This document shows, piece after piece, positions 27,772-37,914 of a stretch of 64,000 nt of DNA (within the stretch, counting starts at the first letter, position 1; every line of letters begins with the position of its first letter). A program made the translations under genes and the position numbers. Under the pieces are notes generated by a model that saw only the letters and a program-made list of their open reading frames with translations, made no database searches and was not told the DNA's origin. Source of the stretch: Streptomyces sp. NBC_01314 (GTDB taxonomy: Bacteria > Actinomycetota > Actinomycetes > Streptomycetales > Streptomycetaceae); assembly GCF_041435215.1 (NCBI RefSeq), contig NZ_CP108394.1, forward strand, positions 992,001 to 1,056,000. Reading direction: 5' to 3'.

Positions 27772-30330
27772 ATGACGCACAGCAGCGTGGGCGATGCGGT
27801 ATCCGGGCCGACCGGGGCCGAGGGCGCGGAGGGCTCACCCCTGGCGATCCAGGTGCGCGGGGCGAAGGTCCACAATCTCAAGGGCATCGACGTGACGGTG
27901 CCGCTGCGCCAACTCGTCGCGGTGGCAGGCGTGTCCGGGTCCGGCAAGTCCTCGCTGGCCATGGGGGTCCTGTACGCGGAGGGGTCACGCCGGTACCTGG
28001 AGGCGCTGTCGACGTACACCCGCCGGCGCATGGCGCAGGCACCGCGCGCGGCGGTGGACGGTGTCGCGCATGTGCCCGCGGCGCTCGCGCTGCGGCAGCG
28101 GCCCGCTGTCCCCGGGGTGCGCAGCACCCTCGGTACGTCGACCGAGCTACTGAACGTCCTGCGCCTGTTGTTCTCCCGCCTGGGAGCACACCTGTGCCCC
28201 AACGGCCACCGGCAGGACCCGACCATCGACGTCGCCGCAGGGCTCACCCTGACCTGCTCGGTGTGCGAGGTGACGTTCGACCCGCCGGGTGCGGAGTCAC
28301 TGGCCTTCAACTCGAACGGCGCGTGCCCGCGGTGCGGCGGCACCGGCATGGTTCGCGAGGTCGACGAGGCGGCCCTCGTCCCCGACCCGCAGCGCACGAT
28401 CGCGGAGGGGGCGGTGGCGCCGTGGTCGATGTTCGGGCTTTCGGTGATGCCGCAGGTCGTCGCGGAGTTCGGAGTGCGCTCCGATGTGCCGTACACGGAG
28501 CTGACCGCCCGCGAGCGGGACATCGTCATGCACGGCCCCGCCGAGCAGCGGCACATCAGCGTGCGGTCCAAGAACGGCAAACTCTTCGAGCTGGACTTCA
28601 CTTACCGCAACGCCCGCCGGGCGGTCGAGGACGCCTTGAACAACGCCACGACCGAGCGCGGTCTGAACCGGGTGAACAAGTTCATCACCGCCCAGACCTG
28701 CCCTGCCTGCGATGGCACTCGGCTCAGCGAGCAGGCGCGCGCCACCCTTGTCGACGGCATCAATCTTGCCGAGGCCGCCGCGAAGACCCTTGACGACCTC
28801 CTCGTGTGGGCCCCTGTACTCGCTGACACCCTGCCACCGGAGATGCGCCCGATGGCGCGGAACATCGTCGCCACTCTGCTGGAGGCCGCCCGCCGCCTGG
28901 TCGAACTCGGCCTGGGCTACCTCACCTTGGACCGGGCAAGCTCAACCCTGTCGACCGGTGAGCGGCAGCGTGTCCAGCTGGCCCGCGCGGTGCGCAACCA
29001 GACCACTGGCGTGCTCTACGTCCTGGACGAGCCCTCCATCGGCCTGCATCCCTCGAACGTGGACGGTCTGCTCGGCGTGATGCGCGACCTGCTGCGCGAC
29101 GGCAACTCCGTCGTGCTCGTCGACCACGACGTCCAGGTCCTGCGCGAAGCCGACTGGCTCATCGAGATCGGCCCCGGTTCCGGCACCGAAGGCGGCACCG
29201 TCCTGGCCGTCGGCGACGTCACCGCCCTCGGCAGGGACCCCGACTCCCTGATCGGCGGATTCCTCGCCGGCCGCGAAGCCACCCTCGTACGCGACCGAGC
29301 CGACCACGACGCGATGTTCGACCAGGGCCGCATCCATTTGGCCACCCGCCCCTTGCACACGGTGCACGCCCTGGACGTCGACGTCCCCCAGGGGCGCCTG
29401 ACCGCCGTGACCGGCGTGTCCGGATCGGGCAAGACCACGCTGATCCTCGACAGCCTCGTCCCCGCCCTCCGGGCACAAGCCGCCGACGGCCCGCTGCCCG
29501 GTCATGTCTCGAAGGTGGACGCGCAGGGGATCACCCGGGTGAACATGGTCGACGCCACCCCCATCGGCGTCAACGTCCGATCCACCGTCGCAACCTACAG
29601 CGGCGTCCTCGACGACCTACGTCGTGCCTACGCCGCCACCGGCACAGCCAGGCAACAGGGCCTGACCGCCGCGGACTTCTCGTACAACACCGGCTCCCTG
29701 CGCTGTCCCCGCTGCGAAGGCACCGGCCAGGTCTCCCTTGACGTGCAGTTCCTCCCCGACGTCGATATCGCCTGCCCGGCCTGCGACGGCGCCCGCTACG
29801 CTCCCGAAGCCGCCGACATCCTCCGTCCGACGCCCAGCGACCCTGACGGCGGGATCAACCTGCCCGACCTGCTCGCCCTCACCGTGCGGCAGGCCATCGA
29901 GCAGGTCGGAGACATCCGGCGGGTGCGCGCCCGGCTCCAGGCCCTCATCGACCTCGGCCTCGGCTACCTCACCCTCGGCGAGGACACCCCTGCCCTGTCC
30001 GGTGGAGAGGCGCAGCGGCTGAAGCTGGCCACCGAACTCACCCGCGACCAGTCCGACGCCCTCTTCGTCCTCGACGAACCCAGCGTGGGACTCCACCCCC
30101 TCGACATCCGCACCCTCCTGGAGGTCCTCCAGCGTCTGGTCGCCAACGGCGCCACCGTCATCGTCATCGAGCACGACCTCGACATGATCGCCAACGCCGA
30201 CCATGTCATCGACATGGGCCCCGGAGGCGGTGCCGCCGGCGGCACCGTCGTCGCCACCGGAACCCCCGACGACATCACGCGGCACCCGCACAGCATCACC
30301 GGCCGCTACCTCGGCAAGCACCTCAGCTGA
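27772..30330 (+). CDS. UvrA-like excision nuclease/drug-resistance ATPase (UvrA2/DrrC type)
   Basis: An 852-residue UvrA paralogue with two ABC ATPase halves: Walker A at 53-60 (GVSGSGKSS) and ~549-557 (GVSGSGKTT), signatures LSTGERQRVQLA and LSGGEAQRLKLA, Walker B LYVLDEPSIGLHP and LFVLDEPSVGLHP. Zn-binding CxxC pairs are seen in CSVCEVTFDPPG, CPRCGGTG, CPRCEGTGQV and CPACDGARY. It is shorter than housekeeping UvrA (~940-1000), as in class II UvrA proteins linked to resistance against DNA-binding drugs. Start ATG 27772 follows GGAGGGAGAACC; a GTG at 27739 is less likely. It is monocistronic. Confidence 0.9.
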   Translation: MTHSSVGDAVSGPTGAEGAEGSPLAIQVRGAKVHNLKGIDVTVPLRQLVAVAGVSGSGKSSLAMGVLYAEGSRRYLEALSTYTRRRMAQAPRAAVDGVAHVPAALALRQRPAVPGVRSTLGTSTELLNVLRLLFSRLGAHLCPNGHRQDPTIDVAAGLTLTCSVCEVTFDPPGAESLAFNSNGACPRCGGTGMVREVDEAALVPDPQRTIAEGAVAPWSMFGLSVMPQVVAEFGVRSDVPYTELTARERDIVMHGPAEQRHISVRSKNGKLFELDFTYRNARRAVEDALNNATTERGLNRVNKFITAQTCPACDGTRLSEQARATLVDGINLAEAAAKTLDDLLVWAPVLADTLPPEMRPMARNIVATLLEAARRLVELGLGYLTLDRASSTLSTGERQRVQLARAVRNQTTGVLYVLDEPSIGLHPSNVDGLLGVMRDLLRDGNSVVLVDHDVQVLREADWLIEIGPGSGTEGGTVLAVGDVTALGRDPDSLIGGFLAGREATLVRDRADHDAMFDQGRIHLATRPLHTVHALDVDVPQGRLTAVTGVSGSGKTTLILDSLVPALRAQAADGPLPGHVSKVDAQGITRVNMVDATPIGVNVRSTVATYSGVLDDLRRAYAATGTARQQGLTAADFSYNTGSLRCPRCEGTGQVSLDVQFLPDVDIACPACDGARYAPEAADILRPTPSDPDGGINLPDLLALTVRQAIEQVGDIRRVRARLQALIDLGLGYLTLGEDTPALSGGEAQRLKLATELTRDQSDALFVLDEPSVGLHPLDIRTLLEVLQRLVANGATVIVIEHDLDMIANADHVIDMGPGGGAAGGTVVATGTPDDITRHPHSITGRYLGKHLS

Positions 30331-30916
30331 CAACGTGCGTCCGTGCGTCGGTTCCGGTCGACAGCAGTGATACCCATACGTCGGCGTCGGCCCGGGGCCG
30401 CTCTGTCGCGCTACGACATCTTCGAGGATCTCAGCGTGGACAAGGCCGTGTACGCCGAGGTCACCGGGTCCAGCGCGTCACCTGCGAGCGCTCGGCCTCG
30501 GTCAGGACCAGCTCTGCCTTGCGCTCACCCGGTCGCGGCTCGTGTGTCGGCGACCGGCAGCGTGGCTCATCACGGTTCCGGCATCCGGTGACTCCACCCA
30601 GGTCGGCGCCGTTACGGTCGTCCGCCCGGAGGAGAACAGGCGCACCGCCGAATCTCCACGCGAACTGCCCTGAACGGCATCACTCGACGGCGACAGCGCG
30701 GGAGGAAGAACCGGTCAGGATTCTGTCGTGCGTTGCGTGTCACCGGGATGCCCCGATCGGCTCGGACCGGACCCCGAACTCGGCTCGGCGACTGGGTCGC
30801 CGGTGACGAACACGGGGGGCCGGACTTCAGGAGTAGTCGACAGGCGGCCACGCCTCAACGCGACCACCCGCCAACGCCCCCAGGGCCCGGGCCGTTCTCT
30901 ACTTCCCCCCGTGGGC
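30331..30916. other. Stretch without a convincing gene
   Basis: Open frames here have no recognisable domain. A plus-strand segment near 30405-30465 (RYDIFEDLSVDKAVYAEVTG) has protein-like composition but I cannot name it. Confidence 0.4.
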
Positions 30917-31300
30917 CTACTCCCCCCAGAAGGCGTCCTCGGCCGCCTGGTCGCCGAAGAACAGCCACATCTCGACGATCTTCCCGTCCTCCAGGCGCAG
31001 CACATCCACCCCGTCCATGCTCATGGACGCGTCCCCGCGCCGGCCGGCGAAGTGGATCGAGACGGCCACCATGTCGCCGTTGCCCACCAGGGCATGGACC
31101 ACGTCGATGTGAAGCTGCCCTGACTGGCCTCCATCATCCCGCCGAGCATCGCGAAGACCGCGTCACGCCCCTGGTGCTCGCCGGAGAACCGGTTGCCACC
31201 CGGCTGATGCCAGACGACCTGCTCCGCCAGCAGCTCCCCCCACCCGGGCCAGATCACCCTTCTGGATCGACTCGAAGTACTCACGGGCGATGTCGACGTT
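30917..31300 (-). pseudogene. SnoaL/NTF2-like protein, two frameshifts
   Basis: Three minus-strand segments join into one NTF2-like fold: VDIAREYFESIQKGDLARV, then GELLAEQVVWHQPGGNRFSG with AVFAMLGGMMEASQGSF, then DVVHALVGNGDMVAVSIHFA and a C-terminus WLFFGDQAAEDAFWGE. An extra base in the six-G run near 31247 and a missing base near 31110 break the frame; together they restore it. No start codon is in view at 31300. Family members include polyketide cyclases and ketosteroid isomerase-like proteins. The compensating errors could also be sequencing errors in homopolymers. Confidence 0.75.
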
Positions 31301-31837
31301 CCTGAGTCACCTCTACTTCTCTTGTTCACGGCCATGGTCGGCGCCCACCTCGCCACCGCACGAACCATCTGGCGTGCGCATCGAGGCTGCGAAGCGGCTG
31401 TGAGGCCAGGCGGTGGCAGAACTGCGGAGGGGGCACCGACGGGCCGGTGTGTCTCCCGTCTACCTTGCCGCTGTCACTCCTGGGCGCCGGAAGTCAATCG
31501 GCCATCGGTGCCCCCCGCGTTCAATTATTGCATAGTGCAAAATGAGATTACCAGTCCCCCGGTCGGCTTCCGCACCCTTCCCGCGACGGTGCGGGTGGTG
31601 GGGGTGTGTGCACGCTGGCGGCCTGGATGTCGCGCCGGAAAAGGGCCGCAGACCATACGAGACCCTGACGCCGTCAACTCTCTGTGTCTCATGGGGTGTT
31701 GCAACCAGTTCGTCCCACGGATCTCTCATCAATTTCCGAGTCGCCTGAACACTCCTGGGGCTCCCCGCGTATGTGATGGAGCCGCTTCACTCCTGTAGGG
31801 CGCCTCGATAGCCGCACAAGGCAGTCAGAGGAATTCC
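31301..31837. other. Intergenic region holding a TTGCA-type operator
   Basis: No gene is supported. TTGCATAGTGCAA at 31528-31540 is a perfect palindrome (TTGCA, 3-base spacer, TGCAA) in an AT-rich pocket, a form bound by several MarR-family regulators. It lies about 300 bases upstream of the DUF1996 gene and between it and the broken SnoaL gene. Confidence 0.45.
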
Positions 31838-33313
31838 ATGGGACGCAACACACGCAAACGACGTTCGCCGCTGGCCGTTCGGGCCATTGCCGCATCCGCG
31901 GCGCTCGCGGTCGCGGGCGGCGGCCTGGTCTGGGCGAACTTCTACGCCTCAGCGGGCGAGTCGAAGTCCGAGCAGCACAGCACGCTGTCCTCCGCGCAGG
32001 TGGCCACCATCGCCTGCCCGGACGTCGGCCAGAAGCTGACGAACGTGCCCGAGAGGGCGCGCGCGGGTGTCGCGAAGGAGCTGGCGCTACTGGACCGGCA
32101 GATCACCGAGGCCTACAAGCGCCTCGCGGACACGCGCCAGGCCCAGGCGGGGGATGCCGGCTTCGTCAACAACGCCATTCTCGGCCCGCTCAAGTCCAGG
32201 CGAGTCGCCACCCTCGACCGGATCGGCATCAACATCCGCAACGCGGGCGGCAAGACCCCGCAGGGCATGGACCAGCTCGCCACCTGCCAGAGCGTCGCGG
32301 ACCAGAACCAGGCGAACCCCGGCGGTGGCCAGGGCCAGGACGACGGCCAGGACAACGGCCAGGACCAGGGCCAGGTCGGCAATGGTCTGGCCGCGGCCGA
32401 CTTCCAGGACATCACCCAGGTCCAGCCGAACGGCGGCCCGCAGGGTGTGAACGGAAACGGTCTCGCCGCGAACGGTGACGGTGGTTCGACGGGTACGTTC
32501 ACCACGAGATGCGGTACCAACGGGAACGACAACCACAACTCGGACAACATCATCAACGCTCCGGGTGTCAGCAACGGTGCGCAGCACACCCACGACTACG
32601 TCGGCAACCAGGACAACAACGCCTTCACCAGCGACCAGGAGTTCCTCCAGGCCGACACCAGCTGCCAGAACCAGGGCGACAAGTCGTCGTACTACTGGCC
32701 GGTGCTGCGTCTGCAGGACGGTACGGCCGAGTTCGACGCGAACGACCTCGGTGGCGGTGCGGAAGGCAACATCGGCAAGATCCTCGAAGCCACCGAGGCG
32801 GAGCTGAAGTTCGTCGGCAACAAGGCGAGCGATGTCGTCGCGATGCCGCAGGCCCTGCGCATCATCACCGGTGACGCCAAGGCCTTCACCAACGGCCTCG
32901 CCAACGCCAACACGAACTGGAGCTGCACCGGCTTCGAGGACCGGCAGCTGACGGACAAGTACCCGATCTGCCCCGAGGGCAGCTCGGTGGTACGGACATC
33001 CTTCTTCCAGAGCTGCTGGGACGGCCAGAACATCGACAGCGCCAACCACCGCGCGCACGTGGCCTTCGTACAGGAGGACGGAACCTGCGCCAACGGCTTC
33101 CAAGCCATCCCGCAGCTCCAGGCCCGTCTGGTCTACGACGTTCCGGCCCCGCAGATCCAGAACGGACAGGTCGTGAACCCGTTCGCGGTGGACAGCTTCC
33201 CGGACCAGCTGCACAAGCCGATCACCGACCACAACGACTTCCTCAACTTCTTCGACGAGAACACGATGAAGCAGATGGTCGGCTGCATCAACAGCGGCCA
33301 GGACTGCCAGTAG
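31838..33313 (+). CDS. Secreted DUF1996-domain protein
   Basis: A 491-residue secreted protein. Signal or anchor: [20 protein letters not shown]. Residues ~45-145 form a helical region ([20 protein letters not shown]), followed by a Gln/Asp/Gly linker with [14 protein letters not shown]. The DUF1996 domain (~230-485) starts at [14 protein letters not shown] and contains paired Cys residues ([31 protein letters not shown]). DUF1996 proteins are common secreted proteins in Streptomyces and fungi; biochemical role unknown. It is monocistronic and ends at a strong hairpin. Confidence 0.85.
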   Translation: MGRNTRKRRSPLAVRAIAASAALAVAGGGLVWANFYASAGESKSEQHSTLSSAQVATIACPDVGQKLTNVPERARAGVAKELALLDRQITEAYKRLADTRQAQAGDAGFVNNAILGPLKSRRVATLDRIGINIRNAGGKTPQGMDQLATCQSVADQNQANPGGGQGQDDGQDNGQDQGQVGNGLAAADFQDITQVQPNGGPQGVNGNGLAANGDGGSTGTFTTRCGTNGNDNHNSDNIINAPGVSNGAQHTHDYVGNQDNNAFTSDQEFLQADTSCQNQGDKSSYYWPVLRLQDGTAEFDANDLGGGAEGNIGKILEATEAELKFVGNKASDVVAMPQALRIITGDAKAFTNGLANANTNWSCTGFEDRQLTDKYPICPEGSSVVRTSFFQSCWDGQNIDSANHRAHVAFVQEDGTCANGFQAIPQLQARLVYDVPAPQIQNGQVVNPFAVDSFPDQLHKPITDHNDFLNFFDENTMKQMVGCINSGQDCQ

Positions 33314-33334
33314 TCCTGAAGCAGTGACGAGGAA

Positions 33335-33362
33335 GCCGGCGGTGGGATCTTCCACCGCCGGC
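33335..33362 (+). terminator. Hairpin terminator of the DUF1996 gene
   Basis: GCCGGCGGTGG (33335-33345) pairs exactly with CCACCGCCGGC (33352-33362) around a 6-base loop, 22 bases after the stop codon. Confidence 0.85.
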
Positions 33363-33594
33363 ATTCGTCTGTCCCCGACTTCGTGACCCGCGCGGTCAGC
33401 CGCGTTTCGTCGTTCTTCAGCGTCGGCCGTCCTGGTGCGGCAGACGAACGTTCACACTGCCCTCGTCGGGATACCCCAAGCGGCCTGCGCTGCCGGGATC
33501 AGGCAGCGAGACCAGACACAGGACGATTCCCTTGCGCCGTGCAAAACGCGGGGCGGGTGCTGGCAGCCCACATCCGACGATGACATCACCCGGG

Positions 33595-34083
33595 TCAGGC
33601 GTCGCGGGCCATCGGGAGGTCCACCGCCCAGCCCAGCGGGTGCGGCTCCGCGGCGTCGAGCGCTGGAACCGAGGGCTCTCCCCCGGCTTCGTTGAAGGCG
33701 GCGAGAGCCTCCCTGAGCGCCAGGCGCTGCACCGGTGTGAGCCGTTCGACGATCGCGGCGATCTCGGTGCGCCGTCGGGCGGTGACGTCCTCGACCGTGC
33801 GCCGGCCTTCCTCGGTGAGCTGCAGGAGGGTCTCGCGGCGGTTGTCGGGATTGAGGTGCCGGTCGGCCGGCCCGGCCGCGATCAGCCGGTCCACCATCCG
33901 CATCGCGGTGGAGGGCGCCACCTGGAGCAGGTCGGCGAGCGCGACCAGCTTGGTGGCCCCGCGCGTGGACAGCACCACCAGCATTCTGAACTGCGGAAGC
34001 GTCACACGTTCCTCGACCGCGGCGAGGGAGCGGGCGGAGAGTGCCACCAGCAGTCGCGACGCGGTCGGCACCGCACAGGTCAC
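33595..34083 (-). CDS. MarR-family transcriptional regulator
   Basis: A 162-residue winged-helix regulator: LPQFRMLVVLSTRGATKLVA, recognition helix in LLQVAPSTAMRMVDRLIAAG, wing around DNRRETLLQLTEEGRRTVE and a dimerisation helix near RLTPVQRLALREALAAFNEA. Start is GTG at 34083; a TGA lies three codons upstream in frame. No effector gene is attached: on one side is a decayed fragment, on the other the DUF1996 gene ends. Its target is unknown. Confidence 0.88.
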   Translation of the reverse strand: MTCAVPTASRLLVALSARSLAAVEERVTLPQFRMLVVLSTRGATKLVALADLLQVAPSTAMRMVDRLIAAGPADRHLNPDNRRETLLQLTEEGRRTVEDVTARRRTEIAAIVERLTPVQRLALREALAAFNEAGGEPSVPALDAAEPHPLGWAVDLPMARDA

Positions 34084-34384
34084 ACCACGTCAACATCGTC
34101 CATCGCCCCCGCGGGGGTCTCACGCTCCGGCATACGTCCTTTGTACCGTGCCGAAATCCCCTGCCCACATCACTCGCGGGCCTCGGTGACGTCGGCGGTG
34201 TACTACGGCCGTCGGGGCGGGATGGCCGTGGTCAAGGAGGACGGCCTCATTCCCCCGAGCCGAGCTCAGCGAGGATCGCGGTGACGAAGCGTCCGCTGGT
34301 GTGCGGAATCTCGCGGTGGACGGCGGGATCGTGTGTCCGTGCTCGGCCAGGAGAAGCCGCGCTTCCTGAACGGCTCTGGACATG

Positions 34385-34557
34385 GGGCTTCGGTGACGCC
34401 GAAGAGTGCGGCGAGGAGGTCGTGGGTGCCGATCTTGCGCTGATGGAGGACGGTGGCGAGGGTCCGGCCGGGTGCGGCAAGTGTGTCGTTGGCGCAGGCC
34501 TGGAAGTAGGCGCGGGCGATGTCGATGTTCGCGCTGGTCGTGTCGTGTGCTCCTTGG
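34385..34557 (-). pseudogene. SnoaL-like gene start fused to unrelated sequence
   Basis: The minus strand reads ANIDIARAYFQACANDTLAA, close to the start of the broken SnoaL gene at 31300, and then changes into GRTLATVLHQRKIGTHDLLA which does not continue the SnoaL fold. It lies upstream of nothing in frame and has no start codon. Probably a leftover of recombination. Confidence 0.4.
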
Positions 34558-34580
34558 GGTCGTTGGGCGGGGGTGGGTGG

Positions 34581-35357
34581 CTATCGGGCGAAGTCGAGGC
34601 GGTCGGCGAGGCCTGCCTCGGTGAACGCGGCCTCGATCTCGGTCCGGCCTTCCTTGAAGTGGGCCCAGCTGTCGAAGTGGGCGGGGACGACCCGCCGCGC
34701 GCCGAGGATCTTCGCGGCCTCGGCGCCCTGGGCACTGTCGAGGGTGAGCAGGGCGTTGTCGAAGGCGAAGGCCATGCGGGTGCCGCCGAGGAAGAGGACC
34801 GCGGTGTCGACGGGAGCGAACCTCCCGGCGATCTCCTTGACGTGCTCCAGGGCCGCGTTGTCGCCGCTGACGTAGACCGAGGGCAGGTCGTCGGAGGTGA
34901 CCATGAAGCCGACGACGTCACCGGTGACCGGCTCGCAACCGACCGGGCCGTGCCGGGCGGGTACGCCCGTGACGGTCACAGTGCCGCCGTCGGGCCGCCA
35001 GAGCTGAACGGTCTCCCAGAGGGCCAGCCCGTGGGCGTTGCCTCCGAGGCGGCCGGCCCCGCTGACAGTGGTGAAAACGACCGGCGCCCCGGGCAGGAAG
35101 GCACGTCCGGCGTTGTCCAGGTTGTCGTCGTGCGTGTCGTGGGAGAGCAGAACGGCGTCGACGGGGCCGAGGTCGGCGGCGGTGACGGCCGACGGGTCGG
35201 TCTTGACGAGCCTGTGGTCGCCAGGGAGAGGCAAGGGGTACTCGCCGGGCGGGTCGAAGGTGGGGTCGGTGACGAATCTGAGCCCGCCGTACTCGATCAG
35301 GGTGGTGGGGCCGCCGTACACACGGACGTCGACCTTCTCGCTGGTGGCGCTGGGCAT
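34581..35357 (-). CDS. Metallo-beta-lactamase-fold hydrolase (UlaG-like)
   Basis: A 258-residue MBL-fold protein. It starts with a strand pair typical of UlaG-like enzymes (VYGGPTTLIEYGGLRFVTDP), has DAVLLSHDTHDDNLDNAGRA in the place of the HxHxDH metal motif (His, Asp-Asp-Asn variant), VPARHGPVG for a further His, YVSGDNAA for the bridging Asp and VPAHFDSWAHF near the end. The metal motif is SHDTHDDN, an accepted UlaG-type variant. Start ATG ends at 35357 with GGAAGG upstream. Substrate unknown. Confidence 0.85.
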   Translation of the reverse strand: MPSATSEKVDVRVYGGPTTLIEYGGLRFVTDPTFDPPGEYPLPLPGDHRLVKTDPSAVTAADLGPVDAVLLSHDTHDDNLDNAGRAFLPGAPVVFTTVSGAGRLGGNAHGLALWETVQLWRPDGGTVTVTGVPARHGPVGCEPVTGDVVGFMVTSDDLPSVYVSGDNAALEHVKEIAGRFAPVDTAVLFLGGTRMAFAFDNALLTLDSAQGAEAAKILGARRVVPAHFDSWAHFKEGRTEIEAAFTEAGLADRLDFAR

Positions 35358-35474
35358 TCGGGGACCTTCCGGTTGCTGGAGCTCGGGTCTTGGCGGACTC
35401 TCGCGGTGCGGCGGACCGGCCGAAGGCCCGTCCGCCGACGGACCACGCGCGCCGGGCGGCAATTCGGGCAGCCG

Positions 35475-35798
35475 GTGAAGAAGTGGGCAACCACCTGTAC
35501 GTCAAGAAGAACGCGAGCGAGCTCCCCCGCAAGAAGCCGGCGAAGATGCCCGAGGACAAGCGTCGGGGCACGATGCCGCTCAGCTCGGTCACCGACCCAC
35601 CCCTACCAGGGGCACGAGACGCGCTACCGGCGCACCCACGGAATCCTGCGGGACCTCGACGCGGTCGACTGCCAGGGCACGGTCCGGATCCTGACCAAGT
35701 CGCCCGTCGCCACCCGCGGCATCGACCCTCTCACCAGCCTGTCCTGGGCCGAGGTCGGCATGACCGTAACCACCACCGGCGACAGGGCCGGCCGCTGA
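35475..35798 (+). pseudogene. Fragment of a radical SAM protein (Rv2578c/SplB-like)
   Basis: Two frames together read GNHLYVKKNASELPRKKPAK then RRGTMPLSSVTDP, and after a frame change near 35600 PYQGHETRYRRTHGILRDL, then GTVRILTKSPVATRGIDPL and VGMTVTTTGD. This is the middle of the Rv2578c-type radical SAM family (TDPYQ... and LTKSP...RD). The CxxxCxxC cluster region upstream and the C-terminus are missing. Confidence 0.7.
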
Positions 35799-35989
35799 CC
35801 GGCGGAGAAGCTGTCGGGGTCGGGGTCGTCGCGGTACGTCGATCGCCCGGGCATCGCCGTCACCAGGCCAAGGTGGCACCGGAGGCAATCTGCGCGGAAC
35901 CGGCGGTGAAAGGACCGTCATTCAGCGCGAACCCAGATCGCTGAGGCGAGCGGCGCCAACGAGGATCTCCACCTGGAACCGTGCCCCTC

Positions 35990-36796
35990 CTACACCTCGG
36001 ACGCCGCCAGCAACTCCAGTGCCCGTCGCTTCAGTTCGTCGCTCGCCTCCGCCGCGTTGCCCGAGTCGAAGGGCGGCTGAGGGTCGTACTCGAGGGCGAG
36101 CTGGATCGCCCTCGCCGTGTCCTCCCTCGCGATCAGGGACGCGAGGTACAGGGACATGTCCACGCCCGCCGACACCCCGCCGGAGGTGATGATCTTGCCG
36201 GAGCGTACGTAGCGCTGCGGCACATAGGTCACGCCGAACCTCTTCTCGAGTTGTTCGGCAGCGGCCCAGTGGACGGCGGCCTTGCGGCCCTTCAGCAGGC
36301 CTGCGGCGGCGAGGAGGAGGCCGCCACTGCACACGGAGGTGGTCCAGACGGTGTGCCGGTGGGCCTCGCGGATGAAGTCCAGGAGGGTCTGGTTCTCCAA
36401 CGCCTCGGCCATACCGCGGTTGCCCCCGCCCGACACGAGCAGTACGTCGAGGCGGCCGGCCTCGGCGAGGGAACGCTCGGCCACCAGGGCCACGTCACCG
36501 GTGTCCGTACGGACAGGACCGCGCTGCTCGGCGATCATCGTCACGGTCGCATCCGGCATCCGGGAGAGAACCTCGGCCGGGCCGGTGGGGTCCAGCATGC
36601 TGTAGCCGTTGAACAGCAGGATGCCGATGGACGGTCCCGACCGGCCCTTCGCGCCGGCCGGCGCGGTCCCGGCCGGGGCCGCCTGTGCCGCTCCGGTCGG
36701 GGCCGCTGTCGTGGCGGCGAGGGCGGCGGCGGCCACCGTGCCGCGGAGAACGTTTCTGCGTGTCGTCGGAGACGTCGGATGTGTCGGATGCGTCAT
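35990..36796 (-). CDS. Tat-exported DJ-1/PfpI protein of isonitrile-hydratase type
   Basis: A 268-residue protein. The N-terminus has a Tat signal (RRNVLRGTVAAAALAATTAA). The DJ-1/PfpI domain begins at IGILLFNGYSMLDPTGPAEV (D69), has the nucleophile elbow VWTTSVCSGGLLLAAAGLL (C156) and ends with IQLALEYDPQPPFDSGNAAE. These positions match the Asp and Cys of Pseudomonas isonitrile hydratase InhA, and the C-terminal PPFDSG block is typical of that subfamily; InhA's Thr after Cys is Ser here. That enzyme converts isonitriles to N-formamides. Activity here is inference. It overlaps the upstream GlxA-type gene by four bases. Confidence 0.85.
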   Translation of the reverse strand: MTHPTHPTSPTTRRNVLRGTVAAAALAATTAAPTGAAQAAPAGTAPAGAKGRSGPSIGILLFNGYSMLDPTGPAEVLSRMPDATVTMIAEQRGPVRTDTGDVALVAERSLAEAGRLDVLLVSGGGNRGMAEALENQTLLDFIREAHRHTVWTTSVCSGGLLLAAAGLLKGRKAAVHWAAAEQLEKRFGVTYVPQRYVRSGKIITSGGVSAGVDMSLYLASLIAREDTARAIQLALEYDPQPPFDSGNAAEASDELKRRALELLAASEV

Positions 36797-37797
36797 GGCA
36801 CGAGAGTCTCGTGCCTCGGTGCGACGCGTGGGGGTGGCATGTCCGGCATCCTGCGAAGCACGTCCCCCGTGAACCCGTAGCGGTCCAGAAACGCCTGTCG
36901 CAGAGTCTCCGCCGATCCGAAACCGCAGCGGCGGGCGATCGCCGCCATCGGCAGTCCGCTGTTCCTCGCCAGGTGCGCCGCCGCCTCGGTGCGCGCCACG
37001 CGCACGGCCCGGGCCGGAGTGGTCCCGAGGTGTGTGCCGAAGAGCCGGGCCAGGTGCCGGGCGCTGACCCCCGCCCGGCCCGCCAGCGCCGGCGGTGAGA
37101 GGTCCTCGGCCAGATGGCCGGCGACGTAGCCCATCAGGTCCCGCACCAGCCGGTCCTCCGGCGGCGGAGCGGACAGGTACAGGGAGATCTGTGCCTGGTC
37201 GGCTGGACGGTGCACATGGGTGACGAGTTCTCGGGCGACGGTTCGGGCCAGGGTCGGTCCGTGGTCGTCCTCGATCAGTTCCAGCGTCAGGTCGAGGGCG
37301 CTGGTGATGCCGGCGGAGGTGTAGACATTGCCGTCGCGTATGCGGATCGGGTCCACGTCGACGGCCACCGAGGGATGCCGCTCGGCCAGCCGTTCCCCCC
37401 ACCGCCAGTGAGTCGTAACTCTGCGGTCGTCCAACAGCCCGGCGGCGGCCAGCACATAGGCGCCGGTGCAGACCGAGGCCACGCGCCGACTCTGACCGGC
37501 CAGCCGCCGCACGTGGGCCAGCAACTTCTCGTCCGCCGCCGCGTCCTCACAGCCGAGGCCGCCCACGACCAGCAGCGTGTCCAGGCGTCCCCCGACCGTC
37601 TCCAAGTCCTGTCCCCCGCCCACCTGGATCCCGGCCGAACTCCGGGCGGCCCGACCGCCGAGGGTGCCCAGCTCGATGGAGTACGGCGGGCTCGCACCGA
37701 ACCAGTTGGCGATGTCCAACGCACTGCTGGGGGCGGCGATGTCGAGAATCTGGGCGTTGTCATAGGCGACGATGAGTACGCGTCGGCTGGTGTCCAT
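36793..37797 (-). CDS. GlxA-family transcriptional regulator (DJ-1-like domain plus AraC HTH)
   Basis: A 334-residue regulator. The N-terminal DJ-1/PfpI-like domain (~5-190) has VLIVAYDNAQILDIAAPSSA and SRRVASVCTGAYVLAAAGLL, keeping the Cys. The C-terminal AraC/XylS domain (~230-330) has two HTH motifs (LAGRAGVSARHLARLFGTHL and IARRCGFGSAETLRQAFLDR). Start ATG ends at 37797; no clear ribosome site. It is immediately upstream of, and overlaps by ATGA, the isonitrile-hydratase-type gene, which it probably controls in an operon. Confidence 0.9.
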   Translation of the reverse strand: MDTSRRVLIVAYDNAQILDIAAPSSALDIANWFGASPPYSIELGTLGGRAARSSAGIQVGGGQDLETVGGRLDTLLVVGGLGCEDAAADEKLLAHVRRLAGQSRRVASVCTGAYVLAAAGLLDDRRVTTHWRWGERLAERHPSVAVDVDPIRIRDGNVYTSAGITSALDLTLELIEDDHGPTLARTVARELVTHVHRPADQAQISLYLSAPPPEDRLVRDLMGYVAGHLAEDLSPPALAGRAGVSARHLARLFGTHLGTTPARAVRVARTEAAAHLARNSGLPMAAIARRCGFGSAETLRQAFLDRYGFTGDVLRRMPDMPPPRVAPRHETLVP

Positions 37798-37914
37798 GTC
37801 TGATGGCAGCACATCGGGAGGCGTGGTGTCGCACCGGGCGCACTTGGGAAGCGGCCACGGAGGCCGCCCGAACGGCCCGCCCGGCCGGTGGATGAGGGCG
37901 CGGGTGACAAGGTG

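Noticed and set aside
30343..30591. Possible gene with RYDIFEDLSVDKAVYAEVTG
   Set aside because: No recognisable family, no start support and surrounding sequence is low complexity.
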